Positions 1 to 12,800 of a DNA stretch of 64,000 nt are shown in pieces. Positions within the stretch are counted from its first letter, which is position 1. The number at the start of each line of letters is the position of its first letter. The DNA is from Tiliqua scincoides (Eukaryota > Chordata > Lepidosauria > Squamata > Scincidae). The notes below the pieces were generated by a model. It worked only from the letters and a program-made list of their open reading frames with translations, searched no databases and had not been told where the DNA came from. The DNA lies in the NCBI RefSeq assembly GCF_035046505.1, contig NC_089822.1:213586419-213650418 (forward strand), in the 5' to 3' direction. Both the position numbers and the translations under genes were made by a program.

Positions 1-1990
1 ACAGTATTCACAAAATCCGTTGGTATTTTCTTCCACAACATCACTTCCCACAAATAATCATGATGGATATTATCAAAAGCTTTTACTTGGTCAAGTTGTA
101 CCAAATTACCTTCCCATCTCCCTTTATTAACCAAACAGAACATTTCTCTGAAAAGACATAAGGAATCAGTCATATTTCTCCCTGGTATACCATTGGTCTG
201 GCATTGCATCACTATTTTACTTGCAATTTTTGCTAACCGTTCGTTCAAAATTTTTGTTACAATTCTATAATCAACATTTGTAAGTGCAATAGGTTTCCAA
301 TTTTGTGGTAGGGTCAAATCTCCCTGCTTGGGAAAAAATATTAATGTTCCCTCATAAAAGGACTTATTCCAGGTATGGTGTGTCAAACAATAATTTAAGA
401 CTCTAGTAAGAGGGCCTACTAACCAAGCACTGAATATCTTGTAGAATTTCCATCCAAGTCCATCTGGACCTGGAGCAGATTTACCTCTTCCACTGGTTAT
501 GGCCTTTTTAACTTCCTGTTCTAAAATGGGACAAAGAAGAGTTTGAATATCTTCTTCATCTAATCCCTGATAGATTGCACTCAAATCATGTTTTGATAAG
601 TCTGATAAAAATTGTATAGTGTTCTTTTTATCTATCTGTTTTACTGAGAACATTTTTCGATAATAATTTTCCATAATGGCGACCATTTCTTGTGGATGAA
701 ATTTTACTAGAGCATTTTCATTTTCTCTTAAACCACACTCAATGAACGTTTTGGAACTTCTACTTTTGGCCCATTGATCCATATCTATGATCCCTCCCTT
801 TGTTCTAAAGTATTTGTTATTTAGTCTTTTTATTGTTTTCGTTGAAAATCTGCTATAATTTCTTTAGACCGCTTTATGTTTGTTTCATTGATTAAGAGAC
901 CTTTATTGGCCTCATAGTGACCCCTTAAAAATTGATTAATAGCTTTATGATATTCTACTATTTCTTTTATAAAAATATTTTTTTCATATTTTCTACATCT
1001 GTTAACTACTGTTTTTTTTAGCCTTTCCCACCATTTATCAAGATCATCTAAGTAAAAATCTAGTATAGATACTAGTTCTGCTAGAGTGGATTCAATTTGT
1101 TTTTTATATTCATATCTGTCCAAGTTGCTTGGTCTTAATCTCCAAAGTGATTTCCTTTTTGATGTATTTGACTTGTAGAACATTCGAGGGCAAGCATGCC
1201 ATGATCTGACCATGGTGTGATCAAAATACGACATTTTTGAACTTTTAGATTTTGTGGGGCCCATAAACGATCTATTCTACTTGCAATTCTAGGGTGATAA
1301 TACGTAAACCTTACTCCTTGTATAGACGAATATTTGCTTAAATATATTTTTCTACAGACAACAGGAAAAAAATCTAACTCATTGCTGATGTTCAAAGCTT
1401 TGTCCTGTAGATCTTTTTGAACCAAAAATATTTGTAACATTTTTTCCTCAGGGTCTAACATTTTTGAATATTGTCTCTTGGTTTTTGAAGTGACATAACT
1501 ACTCCTGTCTGACACCTTAGACCTATTATTAAAATCTCCTGCTACTATTAGATTTTTTTTTTGTATTACATGCATCTTTCAAATGAGACCATAATTTTTT
1601 CCTACCCGTTGATGTGGTGGGAGCATAAACTCCACATACACAAAAACTTTTTGTCTCATATTTCCCATTACTTAAAAGTTCTTTTAATGAAAAATCAACC
1701 ACTAGCAATCTACCTGGCACTGCTTCCAAAATAAAATCAACAGTCATGTTTTGTTTCTGTTTAAATAAAATTGCCACACCATCTTTCTTATCCTCGCCAT
1801 GGGACTAATAAGAAGGACTCAGAGTCCAAGCCCTCTGGGCCTGACTCCGTTCCTTCTGGTTGGTAAAATGGGTCTCTTGTAAAATGTATATATCTTGGTT
1901 TAAACTAGGCAACTTTGATAAGATCTCATTTCGCCTATCTACAATTTTTAGGCCTCCTGTATTCCAAGTAATAATGTTAAGTTGACCCAT
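1..1990 (-). pseudogene. ORF2 (APE endonuclease and start of reverse transcriptase) of the Tx1-like LINE
   Basis: ORF2 opens with the ATG at 1988-1990. APE endonuclease motifs appear in order but in several frames: WNTGG and LQETHF (about 1960-1860), VCGVYAPT (about 1650-1620), AGDFNN (about 1540), SRIDRLW (about 1280) and SDHGML (about 1210). From about 820 to 1 a reverse-transcriptase N-terminal region follows, including APGPDGLGWKFY and QNWKPIALTNVDYRI. The ORF2 is broken by several frameshifts. The catalytic RT motif and 3' end lie beyond base 1. Confidence 0.65.
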
Positions 1991-2084
1991 AATGATTAAA
2001 AGTTAATAATTTGTATTGGTTCAACTTTCTATATTTCCTCCACCTGTTTGATACCCATTTCTGCTTCTGCTTCTTCTTCTTTTT

Positions 2085-4858
2085 TTATTCTTCTTTTACA
2101 TCATTTCTTTCTACCTCCTCTGAAATCAGAGGTGTAGCACTACTTGAATTGTTTACTTGAGTCTCTGGAGGTTTCGAGGGTATCAATCTAGGGAAATCAG
2201 TAATGTCAAGCAAATTTTTTGTTTTTTCTGCTGTTTGTTGTATAGTTTGTTGGGTAGCTCGTTGATAGATTTCAACTCCTTGCTTTTTATGGTGTAGGAT
2301 GCTTTGTTCTGAAGTAGTTGCAAGATATCCACTATCTTGATCAGATTGTCTACCTATAGTACTTTCGCTTTGGATTTCCCCTCTTTGTTCCGTATCTCCT
2401 GCAGTTTTGTCAATGTCATATGCAATTATATTCAGTTTTATTTGTAATTCAGTAATGTCTTTTTCCAGTATTGAAATAGAATCTTTTAAAGTTTTGTGAT
2501 GCTTTTGACTTTTAGTTCTTTGTAATTGGTTATTAAGCGTGTCCCATTCCAAATATTTATCTTGTATTTGTATCTGTAAAGATTCAATTTCTTTCTGAAA
2601 ATTGGCTCCTTTTTGAATCAAAAATTCACTTTGTCTATGTTTCTTATTCAATTTATTCCTTTGTTCTTTTGGAGATGATTGGTTTTGAACATTCTCAATT
2701 TTGAAAGAAGTTTCATCTATATCTGACAAACCATACAGGCTATTCTTTTCTTCTGTTTCTTCTTCTGTCATTAACATTTGAAATTTGTTTTGTTCAGCTA
2801 AAGTGTCTACTGAGAAGGTGGACAGTGTGTGATTTATTTTCCTGGATTTCTTACCTCCTTTTTTCTGCTCTCTCCATTCAGATGTTTTTTCCGCTGACAA
2901 ATCGACTGGGTTAAATTGGCTTCTTAGAATATAGTCATCATTATCTATGCCCTTTTCCATAGTTGGTGTTTCACTTTCCATTTCATCAGAAGCGTTTGGT
3001 TGTTGATGTGCTTCATCCTTTCTGGTAGCAGTTTCTTTTGAGGTTGATTGTTTTGTTGTCTGTTCCCATCTTTTACGATCTTGCTGTTGTAGTAGGCATC
3101 TGGACATTTGTAATAAACATGACCTGCTTTTCCACATAAATTGCAACAGATACCTTTTTGGCAAATGGTCGCATCGTGTCCTCTCGTACCACATTGGAAG
3201 CACAAAGACGTTGTGCAAAAACGCCTTATGTGGTCGTAGGCCCCACAATGATAACATGCTGGTCGTTGTCCACTGAAACATGCTATTCCTCTATCTGTCC
3301 CCAAAAAGAAATATTTTGGTATTTGGGTGACTCCATCTCTAAAGGCGATAACAGTTCGATATTCACCAGTCCATATTCCAAAGTCATCGTACTTCTTGTC
3401 TGGACCTAATAAGATGTTTGCATATCTGGAGATCCAAGTTGCTATGTCCTGTGCTGGGATGGTAGTTGTTCTTAAAATAATTGTTAAGACTTTGGTGTCA
3501 CCTCTGAAGAGTGGCACCGCATCATAATCCTTAAATAAAGAAGCGTCTTTAGACATAATGTTTTTAAAACTGAGCCAAAATTTTTGATAGGACCTTTCCA
3601 ATGCTAAACAAAAGTCAATTTCTTTGGATCCAGTAAGCTGGATCACAGCTACAATATCTTCTCTTGGAAAAGATAATTGTTCTTTTAGAAAACGTTGTAT
3701 GAGATACTTACGGGTCCCTTTTTCAGGATCTGTCCCTTTGTATGTAAAGCGTACCACAAATCTTTTCCGAGGATTCTTTTCATCAGAAGCCAAGTGTGTA
3801 GTATTATTCCAATAAGCTTCCTCTTCATCTTCAATATCTTGTCTGTCTGCAGAGACACGTGTAAGACGTTTTCTCCCAATTTGAGGGTCTTGTGTTCTCT
3901 TGGCTCCTGTTACCTTTGCATAAGGTCTTTTAGAGTCTGTCTGTGTTGGTCTCTTAAGAGTGTCATCCTGTATGCTTCCTTGCTGTACTGAAAGTCCTTG
4001 TAGCACTGGTGTATCTTGTTCCTTTTGTAAATGTATTTTCTCTTTGTCAGAAGAAGGATGTAAAATAGCTTTGGATTTTCCTTCAATTCTTTGTACTGTT
4101 GATAAATTTTCTGATATCTGCTTATCAAAATGTTCATGGCTTAGGTATTGTGATTCCATACTAATTAATTCTAAATTTTCTTGAAAGGGTTCTTTGGCCC
4201 AGTCTCTACCTCTTCTTGGCTTTATATGTTTTGGACCTTCTATCTCTGTATCCTTCCTTTGTTCAAATAAACTTTCACTGTACTGTAATTGTACTGTCTC
4301 TTTAATGGACTTAAACACTTCATTTGAATCAGTTTGCATTAAAGATTCCTCCGCTGATATCTCTTCATCAGGTTGTTCCAGTTTTTTTCCAAAAGTTTTA
4401 AATCCCACATTTAAGGTTTCTTGCAGTTGTTGTTTATAAAGTTTTTGTCTTTGTTTTAAATTATCAACAACATATCTCATTCTATCCAAATACGTATTAA
4501 TATCAACACACGAAGAACCCTCTTCTAAGTGTTGTTTATGATACATTTGTGCACCTTCAAAAGGCTGCTCCCAAGATCTAATCAGATGTTGTACCATCTT
4601 GATCATATTTTGTTCTTTTAACCATTCTGGTATGGGCTTTGTCCTTGCTTTTCTAAAAACTATAACTTTTTTGACAATTTCAAGAGTTACAATCCTTGCA
4701 TAATTAGGTTGATGCTCAATGTTGTTTTTATGTTTACCTTGTAGTATATCCAACATGTTATCTTTTTGATTATCCAGAAGGTTCCATAATGCGTCTTGGC
4801 TCAATCTGGAGAGTTTAATCATGTTGTCTGCTGGTAAATCTATGTAAGCAAACCCCAT
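2085..4858 (-). pseudogene. ORF1 (zinc-knuckle protein) of the Tx1-like LINE
   Basis: The frame from 4858 to 2945 (637 codons) carries near its end three adjacent CCHC-type zinc knuckles (about 3090-3275): CYHCGAYDHIRRFC, CFQCGTRGHDATIC and CCNLCGKAGHVYYKC. Such knuckles bind nucleic acid, fitting the RNA-binding role of LINE ORF1 proteins. Downstream the open frame shifts: a second frame (3281-2085) continues into a Lys/Glu/Gln-rich region likely to form coiled coil. The two frames overlap by about 337 bases, so either one indel lies in the overlap or the overlap is original. Confidence 0.6.
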
Positions 4859-6228
4859 AGTTTTACCATATCAAATTTATGCATTTCTTTAGGATAGATG
4901 ATTTCCTGAACACTTTTGTAAAAATCTTTATGTAATAACACTTGCCAGGCTTCTTGAATTTCTCTCTCTTTAGATGGTTTTCGTTTTCCAGTTTTAACCT
5001 TCATTACAACATCAGTTTCACTTGTTTCTTCTTCACTAAATAGTTGCACTTCACTATCTGAATTATGAATCAAAATGTAATCTTAAACATCAGACTGCAA
5101 CGAGTTAGTAGAATTTATTTTTCCATTTAGTTGTTTATTAGTCTGTTCAACAACGTCTAAAATACTTTCATCTTTTGGTAAAATAAAAGGGTCATCTTTG
5201 ACTTGTATATCAGAAGTAAGACTTTGTTCTTTTTCTTTAAGAGTAGATGCCTTATTTTTTTCTTTTAATTGTATTTGTTTATCCTCACCCAGTAAAGATA
5301 GATCAAAATCAAATGAACCAATTTTTTTCCTTAATTTTCCTTGATGTCCATCATCCCAAGACAAATCTAGTATCGATTTGTGAGGTGAGCGATCTCGTTC
5401 TTCTAAAAGAAATTTTCCTTCACCGATGAAATCTTTAGACAAACTTTTCTTTGATAAAGATAGTTGTTTTATTGTTTGTCTGGTGCTTGTTTTGGAAGTC
5501 TTTGTTAAGGCAAAGTGTCCTAAAGGTTTTAAGACCTCTTGCACTGGAAAAGTTATTTTTTCAATAGTCTGCAGTGATGCATGAAATTCCCCTTCTTTAG
5601 CTCCCAAAGTCAAAGTTTGTGGGGTATGACTAGGCTGAGCTGATTCCTGAGGATTTTTAGGAACCCCTCCTGTCGTATTGGATGTGGTTTCCATTCCAAT
5701 AAACATGGTTTTCAGTTGATTGTGATCATTATTTACATTTGGGCCTATCGGGCTTGTTCCTAAAGCAGGGGACTCACTTAACTGCTTGCCTGATTTTGAT
5801 TCCAGTGAATCAGTTGTGCTTTGACTTAGTGGACCTAAGACAGAGGCCTCGCCTATATACTTTCCCAGAAAAGGCTCTAAGTCTTTATTAGCATGTGATT
5901 GCAAGGCTTGCTGGCCTGACCGCTCTGAAGAAACCAAAAGGTCTTGTGGTTTCCTCCCCATTAATAGGGTACAAGAAAAAGATTCACTTTGCTGTTCTCT
6001 TTCAGTAGCCATTTTGTCTTGTTCTTCGTCTCTGTCTTTTCCAGTCATAGAGACCTCTTCATGTTCTGCAGTTTTCTGGGGTTCTATACAAGGTACCCCC
6101 TCCATCCTGATCTTATTTTGATCCTTAGACATTCCCCCAGCTGATCCTATATTGGGATCCTGGGCATTGTCACTGGAGAACTGAATTTTGGACATTTTTT
6201 TCCAACAGAAGTCAGGAACACAGTCCAA
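4840..6228 (-). pseudogene. Extra upstream ORF of the Tx1-like LINE
   Basis: A reading frame of about 460 codons interrupted by a single stop (TAA at 5083-5085); the parts 6228-5086 and 5073-4840 are in the same frame. The protein is rich in Ser, Lys, Glu, Gln and Asp and shows no domain I recognise. It ends overlapping, in another frame, the ATG at 4856-4858 that opens the zinc-knuckle ORF. It may be a separate first ORF or an N-terminal extension of ORF1 displaced by an indel at the junction. Function unknown. Confidence 0.5.
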
Positions 6229-6371
6229 ACACTTTCTCTCAAGGCAGAGAAATTATGCCACAGTAGGAATTAACCCAGTCTTACTTCTAGAACATTGCAG
6301 TTACCCTGTTGCATGCTGGAATCTCAGCATCATGAACTACAGAGCATAAACTTTGCTTCTAGAGCAGGTCG

Positions 6372-9135
6372 AAACAGAACATAAGAACAGCCCCACTGGA
6401 TCAGGCCATAGGCCCATCTAGTCCAGCTTCCTGTATCTCACAGTGGCCCACCAAATGCCCCAGGGAGCACACCAGATAACAAGAGACCTCATTCTGGTGT
6501 CCTCCCTTGCATCTGACATTCTGACATAGCCCATTTCTAAAATGAGGAGCTTGCACATACACATCATGGCTTGTAACCCATAATGGATTTTTCCTCCAGA
6601 AACTTGTCCAATCCCCTTTTAAAGGCGTCTAGGCTAAACGCCATCACCACATCTTGTGGCAAGGAGTTCCACAGACCAACCACACGCTGAGTAAATAAAT
6701 ATTTTCTTTTGTCTGTTCTAACTCTCCCAACACTCAATTTTAGTGGATGTCCCCTGGCTCTGGTGTTATGTGAGAGTGTAAAGAGCATCTCTCTATCCAC
6801 TCTGTCCATCCCCTGCATAACTTTGTATGTCTCAATCAAGTCCCCACTCAGGCGCCTCTTTTCTAGGCTGAAGAGGCCCAAACGCCATAGCCTTTCCTGA
6901 TAAGGAAGGTGCCCCAGCCCCGTAATCATCTTAGTTGCTCTCTTTTGCATCTTTTCCATTTCCACTATGTCTTTTTTGAGATGCGGCGACCAGAACTGGA
7001 CTCAATACTCCAGGTGTGGCCTTACCATCGATTTGTACAACAGCATTATAATACTAGCCGTTTTGTTCTCAATACCCTTCCTAATGATCCCAAGCATAGA
7101 ATTGGCCTTCTTCACTGCCGCCGCACATTGGGTCGACACTTTCATCAACCTGTCCACCACCACCCCAAGATCTCTCTCCTGATCTGTCACAGACAGCTCA
7201 GAACCCATCAGCCTATATCTAAAGTTTTGATTTTTTGCCCCAACATGCATGACTTTATACTTACTGACATTGAAGTGCATCTGCCATTTTGCTGCCCATT
7301 CTGCCAGTCTGGAGAGATCCTTCTGGAGCTCCTCACAATCACTTCTGGTCTTCACCACTCGGAAAAGTTTGGTGTCGTCTGCAAACCTAGCCACCTCACT
7401 GCTCAACCCTGTCTCCAGGTCATTTATGAAGAGGTTGAAAAGCACCGGTCCCAGAACAGATCCTTGGGGCACACCGCTTTTCACCTCTCTCCATTGTGAA
7501 AATTGCCCATTGACACCCACTCTGTTTCCTGGTCTTCAACCAGTTCTCAATCCATGAGAGGACCTGTCCTCTAATTCCCTGACTGTGGAGTTTTTTCAGT
7601 AGCCTTTGGTGAGGGGCCATGTCAAACGCCTTCTGAAAGTCCAGATATATAATGTCCACAGGTTCTCTCGCATCCACATGCCTATTGACCTTTTCAAAGA
7701 ATTCTATAAGCTTCGTGAGGCAAGACTTACCCTTACAGAAGCCATGCTGATTCTCTCTCAGCAAGGCCTGTTCGTCTATGTGTTTTGAGAGCCTATCTTT
7801 GATGAGGCATTCCACCTTCTTACCCGGTATAGATGTTAGGCTGACCGGCCTATAGTTTCCCGGGTCCCCCCTCTTTCCCTTTTTAAAGATCGATGTGACA
7901 TTTGCTATCCTCCAATCTTCTGGCACCGTGGCCATTTTGAGGGACAAGTTGCATATCTTAGTCAAGAGATCTGCAACTTCATTCTTCAATTCCTTAATAA
8001 CTCTTGGGTGGATGCCATCAGGGCACGGTGACTTATTGATCTTTAATTTATCAATGAGGTCTGAAACATCTTCTCTTTTAACCTCTATCTGACTTAATTC
8101 CTCAGACAGGAGGGGCCGTTCGGGCAGCGGTATCTGCCCGAGGTCTTCTGCCGTGAAGACAGATGCAAAGAACTCATTTAATTTCTCTGCCATCTCTAAG
8201 TCTCCTTTTATCTCCCCTTTCCCTCCCTCACCATCCAGAGGGCCAACCGCTTCTCTGGCGGGTTTCCTGCTTCTAACATATTTGAAGAAGCTTTTATTAT
8301 TCCCCTTAATGTTGCTGGCCATGCGTTCCTCATAGTCTCGCTTGGCCTCCTGTATCACCTTCTTACATTTCTTTTGCTACAGTTTATGTTCCTTTTTATT
8401 CTCCTCATTAGGGCAAGACTTCCATTTATGGAAGGAAGCTTCCTTGCCCTTTACAGCCCCTCTAACTTGGCTGGTTAGCCATACGGGCACCCTCCTGGAT
8501 TTAGTGGAACCCTTCTTTCTTTGTGGTATACACCTCTGCTGGGCCTCTACTGTTGTTTTAAGCAGCCTCCATGCACTCTGGAGAGATTGGACTCTTTACC
8601 TTCCCTTTCAACCTCCTAACCAGCCTCTTCATTTGAGGGAAGTCCGCCCATCGGAAGTCAAGGGTTTTTGTGAGAGATTTGCCCGGTATTCTTCCCCCAA
8701 TGTGCATATCAAAACGGATTGCAGCATGATCACTGTTCCCCAATGGCTCAGTAACATTGACATCTCTAACCAGGTCCTGTGTACCACACAATATTAAATC
8801 CAGAGTCACCTGTCCTCTGGTGGGCTCCATGACTAGCTGCTCTAAGGCACAGTCATTTAGCATGTCAAGGAATCTGGTCTCCTTTTCGTGACCAGAACAC
8901 AAATTGACCCAGTCAATATGAGGATAATTGAAGTCCCCCATGATTACAACCCTGTCCCTCCTTGTCACCTCCCTGATCTGTCTCCTCATTTCAAGGTCCC
9001 CTTCTGATTTCTGGTCTGGAGGACGATAGTACACCCCCAGTATTACATCACTCCTCAGGCCTGGTAATTTAACCCACAGAGATTCTACAGTGGAGTCGGA
9101 CCTGCCTTCAATTTCTAGCAGAATCTCTAGCATGA
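6372..9135 (-). mobile_element. CR1 LINE copy A, 5'-truncated
   Basis: CR1 ORF2 is read leftward: endonuclease part (about 9120-8560, with VILGVYYRPP, GDFNYPHIDW and NSDHAAI), RT (8358-7420, with [28 protein letters not shown] and FADDTKLF) and C-terminal part (to 6564). The 3' UTR holds the CR1 signature reading toward GATCCAGTGGGGCTGTTCTTATG at about 6385-6405. ORF1 and the start of the endonuclease are missing. The frame is shifted around 8358-8560, and a TGA at 7002-7004 interrupts the frame after LEY. About 2.8 kb of a usual 4-5 kb element. Confidence 0.9.
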
Positions 9136-9593
9136 ATGCTTTCGAAAAGACAGGTGATTGTGAACTTTTACAATTATCAGTATTTTCCTGCAGTAGATTA
9201 GGTATTATACATGAAAGCAAGGAAGTTTTATCCCATACAGTTAGTGATGTAGAAGGTTGACTAGTTGCATCATGCAAAAAAAAAGAAACTGAATATATGA
9301 GAATGCAGACAATGAATTTATTTTGTATAATGCTAAATGTAACTGTTCAGAAAGAAAGAGAATCTCATTTGAAAAGTTATAAGGGTGCACTGTGTACAAG
9401 TAGGGATAAGCCTCTTTGGTGGGCCACTGTGAGATACAGGAAGCTGGACTAGATTGGCCTATGGGCTGATCCAGTGGGGCTGTTCTTATGAACTCCATGG
9501 TTGTTCCTTTCAAGAAAAGACATACTGAATTGTGTTGCAGTCCCAGAGTCTTATTTTCCTTGCAAGAGGATGGGGAAAAGTAGTATCACAGTG
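9136..9593. other. 3' flank / probable 3' UTR of MKRN2OS
   Basis: Apart from the CR1 tail fragment, I see no gene here. The MKRN2OS 3' UTR must lie within it if the transcript ends before CR1 copy A. A minus-strand AATAAA (reading TTTATT on the plus strand) occurs at about 9309-9314 and is a candidate polyadenylation signal. Confidence 0.4.
9417..9500 (+). mobile_element. CR1 3'-tail fragment
   Basis: Contains the CR1 3' UTR signature (GGTGGGCCACTGTGAGATAC, then GGAAGCTGGACTAGATTGG and the GGGGCTGTTCTTATG end), opposite in orientation to CR1 copy A. Only the last 80 or so bases of an element are present. It lies just downstream of the MKRN2OS stop codon. Confidence 0.8.
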
Positions 9594-9870
9594 TCATGAC
9601 CTGAGGATTTTACTTCCATTACTATCTGTATGTATTTCATTATAGCCAGTGGAATCACCCTCTTCTTGATCAGGGTGGTCAATAACGTAGAAGCCATTGT
9701 TGCATATTTCCTTGTAGATTGTGATATACTTGGAAGCTTTCCTTGTCCGTGGAATCACAAATCTCTCTGTAAATTCACTTTTATTCATTTGCTTCTTCCC
9801 TTGGGCACTCAACACACAGTTAATAAATGTTAATGCATATGTGTAACAATTGTGGAAGTATTCTTCATAC
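9594..9870 (-). CDS. MKRN2OS: MKRN2OS exon 4 (last coding exon, 277 nt)
   Basis: Opens after CATTTCATAG with YEEYFHNCYTYALTF and includes KSEFTERFVIPRTRKASKY, the best conserved block of the protein. It ends DSNGSKILRS then TGA; the C-terminal tail differs from mammals in sequence and is somewhat longer. Confidence 0.88.
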
Positions 9871-12800
9871 CTATGAAATGGGTAACCAGAAATGAATTTA
9901 AGAAATCAATGTTCCATACAACTATTAAACGCTTTATTAATTTGCACTACAGTCCTATCCTTAGGTTACATTTGGCTAGCTAAGGATCAGGTTGTAACCC
10001 AATTCCCACAAACTTATGGAATGCAAAGTTACAACCATGCTGAAGTTATGATGGCATAGGAACCATTATGTTGGAACAACTTTTGGCTGGTAGAATAATT
10101 AGTCATTGGAACATAAAATGCACAAGGTTAACAAAAAAAAAGTGGAGATGCAGATGTGGAAGAGAATTAGTCAGGTTAGCTAGTCTCCTATGTCTGCTCT
10201 GTCAGCACAAGACTGCAAATAGTAAATTGTAGTAATTTAAATTCACCTGTTATAAGTACCCTGCCTCCAACTTAGGCATATAAGAATGTGGGACTAAGTA
10301 GCCGATCATGGCATAGCATCAAGAATACAAGGGCCAACATGGGATTATAGCTTAAATATATTGTTATAGGGTATGGGCTACATCACTCTGCTCCCATACC
10401 TACAGAACTGCAAGCAAACAAAAGGTAACTTCAGCTGAGTGCCCTTTCACCAGATGAGTACTGTGCACAAACAAAAACACACACTAGAGTCTAGCAGAAC
10501 AGAAAAGGAAGTGCAGTAGGCCAACACTTGTATCGTACTCACCTCTATACAGAAAAAAGGATGGAAGAAAAATGGAGACCAAAAAGGATATCAGTTGAGT
10601 TATAGTTAGCGCAAAGATTACTATCTTCATGTAAAGGTATTCAATCTCTTCCGATTAGCCTAAATAATTTAGGTTTCATTTGTCTTCACCAATCACAACT
10701 GTTGTACTGATCTATTCACCTAGAAATCTGTGTCCAGGTGCAGTTCTCACTATCTTGTTTTCTTTAAAAAAAAAAAAAATTCAGGTTCGCAATAGCATTT
10801 AATGCCTTATTCAGAGATTTGTGCAAAACTCCTGCATTACAATTTCGGTGCATGAACTGGAGGTTGTCCATGACTTTGTGTACCTTGGCTCAACGATCTC
10901 CAACACTCTTTCTCTCAATACCGAGCTAAACAAACGCATCGGTAAAGCAGCTACCACATTTTCCAGACTCACAAAGAGTCTGGTCCAACAAGAAGCTGAC
11001 GGAACATACCAAGATCCAGGTCTACAGAGCTTGCGTCCTGAGTACACTTCTGTACTGCAGCAAGTCATGGACTCTCCGCTCACAACAGGAGAGGAAACTG
11101 AACGCTTTCCACATGCGCTGCCTCCGACGCATTCTCGGCATCATCTGGCAGGACAGAGTTCCAAACAACACAGTCCTGGAACGTGCTGGAATCCCTAGCA
11201 TGTATGCACTGCTGAAACAGAGACGCCTGCGTTGGCTCGGTCATGTTGTGAGAATGGATGATGGCCGGATCCCAAAGGATCTCCTCTATGGAGAACTCGT
11301 GCAAGGAAAGTGCCCTACAGGTAGACCACAGCTGCGATATAAGGACATCTGCAAGAGGGATCTGAAGGCCTTAGGAGTGGAGCTCAACAGGTGGGAAACC
11401 CTGGCCTCTGAGCGGCCTGCTTGGAGGCAGGCTGTGCAGCATGGCCTTTCCCAGTTTGAAGAGACACTTGGCCAACAGACTGAGGCAAAGAGGTAAGAAG
11501 GAAGGCCCATAGCCAGGGAGACAGACCAGGGACAGACTGCACTTGCTCCCAGTGTGGAAGGGATTGTCACTCCCGAATTGGCCTTTTCAGCCACACTAGA
11601 CGCTGTTCCAGAACCACCAATCAAAGCGCGATACCATAGTCTTTCAAGACTGAAGGTTGCCAACAGGTGAAAAACTATATAATCGCCTTGTCCTGTGAGA
11701 CTCCAGCAGGTAAAAAGATTGCATATATACCAGCAACTGCATGGGAGAATATGGTTGAGATACACTAATTGAAATGTAGCCGGGGAGCTTGGCAATCAAA
11801 ATGTCTTTACAATTGCTCATTACTTTTGAAATCAAGAAAATTGGCCAAAATACTGAATAACTAGGGAATGCTTGGGTGACTTTTTAAAGATACTTTCATT
11901 ACTCTGTGAAATGTATTTAGTTTATTTTTCTGAACTGGGGATTTAATTGCTTTAAGAGTGCAAAGTGGGTGTGCGTACTTTTGTAGCCGACTCTTATACT
12001 CCCAGACTGTAAACTACTGGGTGGGCTTTCCTTAAAACAAAACAGATGAGAGAATCAGCCATAAGCTTTATGGCCTTTTGTTAGGATCCAAAACAAAATG
12101 AATGTGGTTTTTTTTAGTGTCTTCATTGAAAGATTTATGAATTTTGTTGCTTTACTGAACTTCAGTAAAGCCCCAAATGTCCCATGGTGAATGTTCTAAT
12201 AGTCTGCATTGGTTTTGCTATACTACCTTCAACGAAACCATTAGACTGCAAGAGCAGCAGCAATTGGGCCTTGGGGTAATGCCTAGGAGTCCTCTTAAAG
12301 CACAGGAACCTGAACAAACCTCTTGTTCTGCTTCACTGCAAGAAGACATACTCATGACATAAGTCATACAAGATGGAAGACTTGTAATATGAAACAGAAG
12401 ACTATTCTAATAATCACTGCATCCATATCTAATGAAATTTTCAGGGAAATGTTGGAAGTTACACAGAAAGCTTTGCACTTTAAAAGAGGTACTGCATATG
12501 GAAACAGAAAGGTTAGATTGAGGCTGCAATGGGCAACATGCACCCATGAACTCTGGGACAAGTTTGTGTGATCAGCAATCTTCTGTCCAAATCTTGAGAT
12601 TTTTTAATTCAAAAGTTTCTAGTACTCATTTGCAGTTTCTGATCCAGACAATTTCCATTTCTTGTAAACATCATCTGAACAACAGCAACCAAAACCAGAA
12701 ATGAAAATCTTTGATTGCACAGATGAACTCAGAAAATGGAGTGGGAATTAAGCATGGCTCTAGAGTCACCTTCCCCTGCAACTCAACTCGAAAACAAATA

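Larger units (their letters stand above)
1..6230 (-). mobile_element. LINE resembling the Tx1/L1 clade, truncated by the window edge
   Basis: A non-LTR retrotransposon read right to left. Its order is an upstream ORF (6228-4840), a zinc-knuckle ORF (4858 to about 2085), then ORF2 starting at 1990 with an APE endonuclease and running into the reverse transcriptase at the left edge. ORF1 with zinc knuckles plus an L1-like ORF2 is the layout known from Tx1-type elements of the L1 clade. The clade call is by resemblance only. Several frameshifts and stops show that this copy is inactive. The 3' end lies outside the window. Confidence 0.72.

Noticed and set aside
3060-3280. Zinc knuckles as sign of a retrovirus-like gag gene
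   Set aside because: The downstream ORF2 opens with an APE endonuclease and L1-like RT, and no terminal repeats, protease or integrase are seen. The element is a LINE.
6564-9277. Host protein genes in the 6.5-9.3 kb frames
   Set aside because: The translations are CR1 endonuclease and reverse transcriptase, and the flanking sequence is the CR1 3' UTR.
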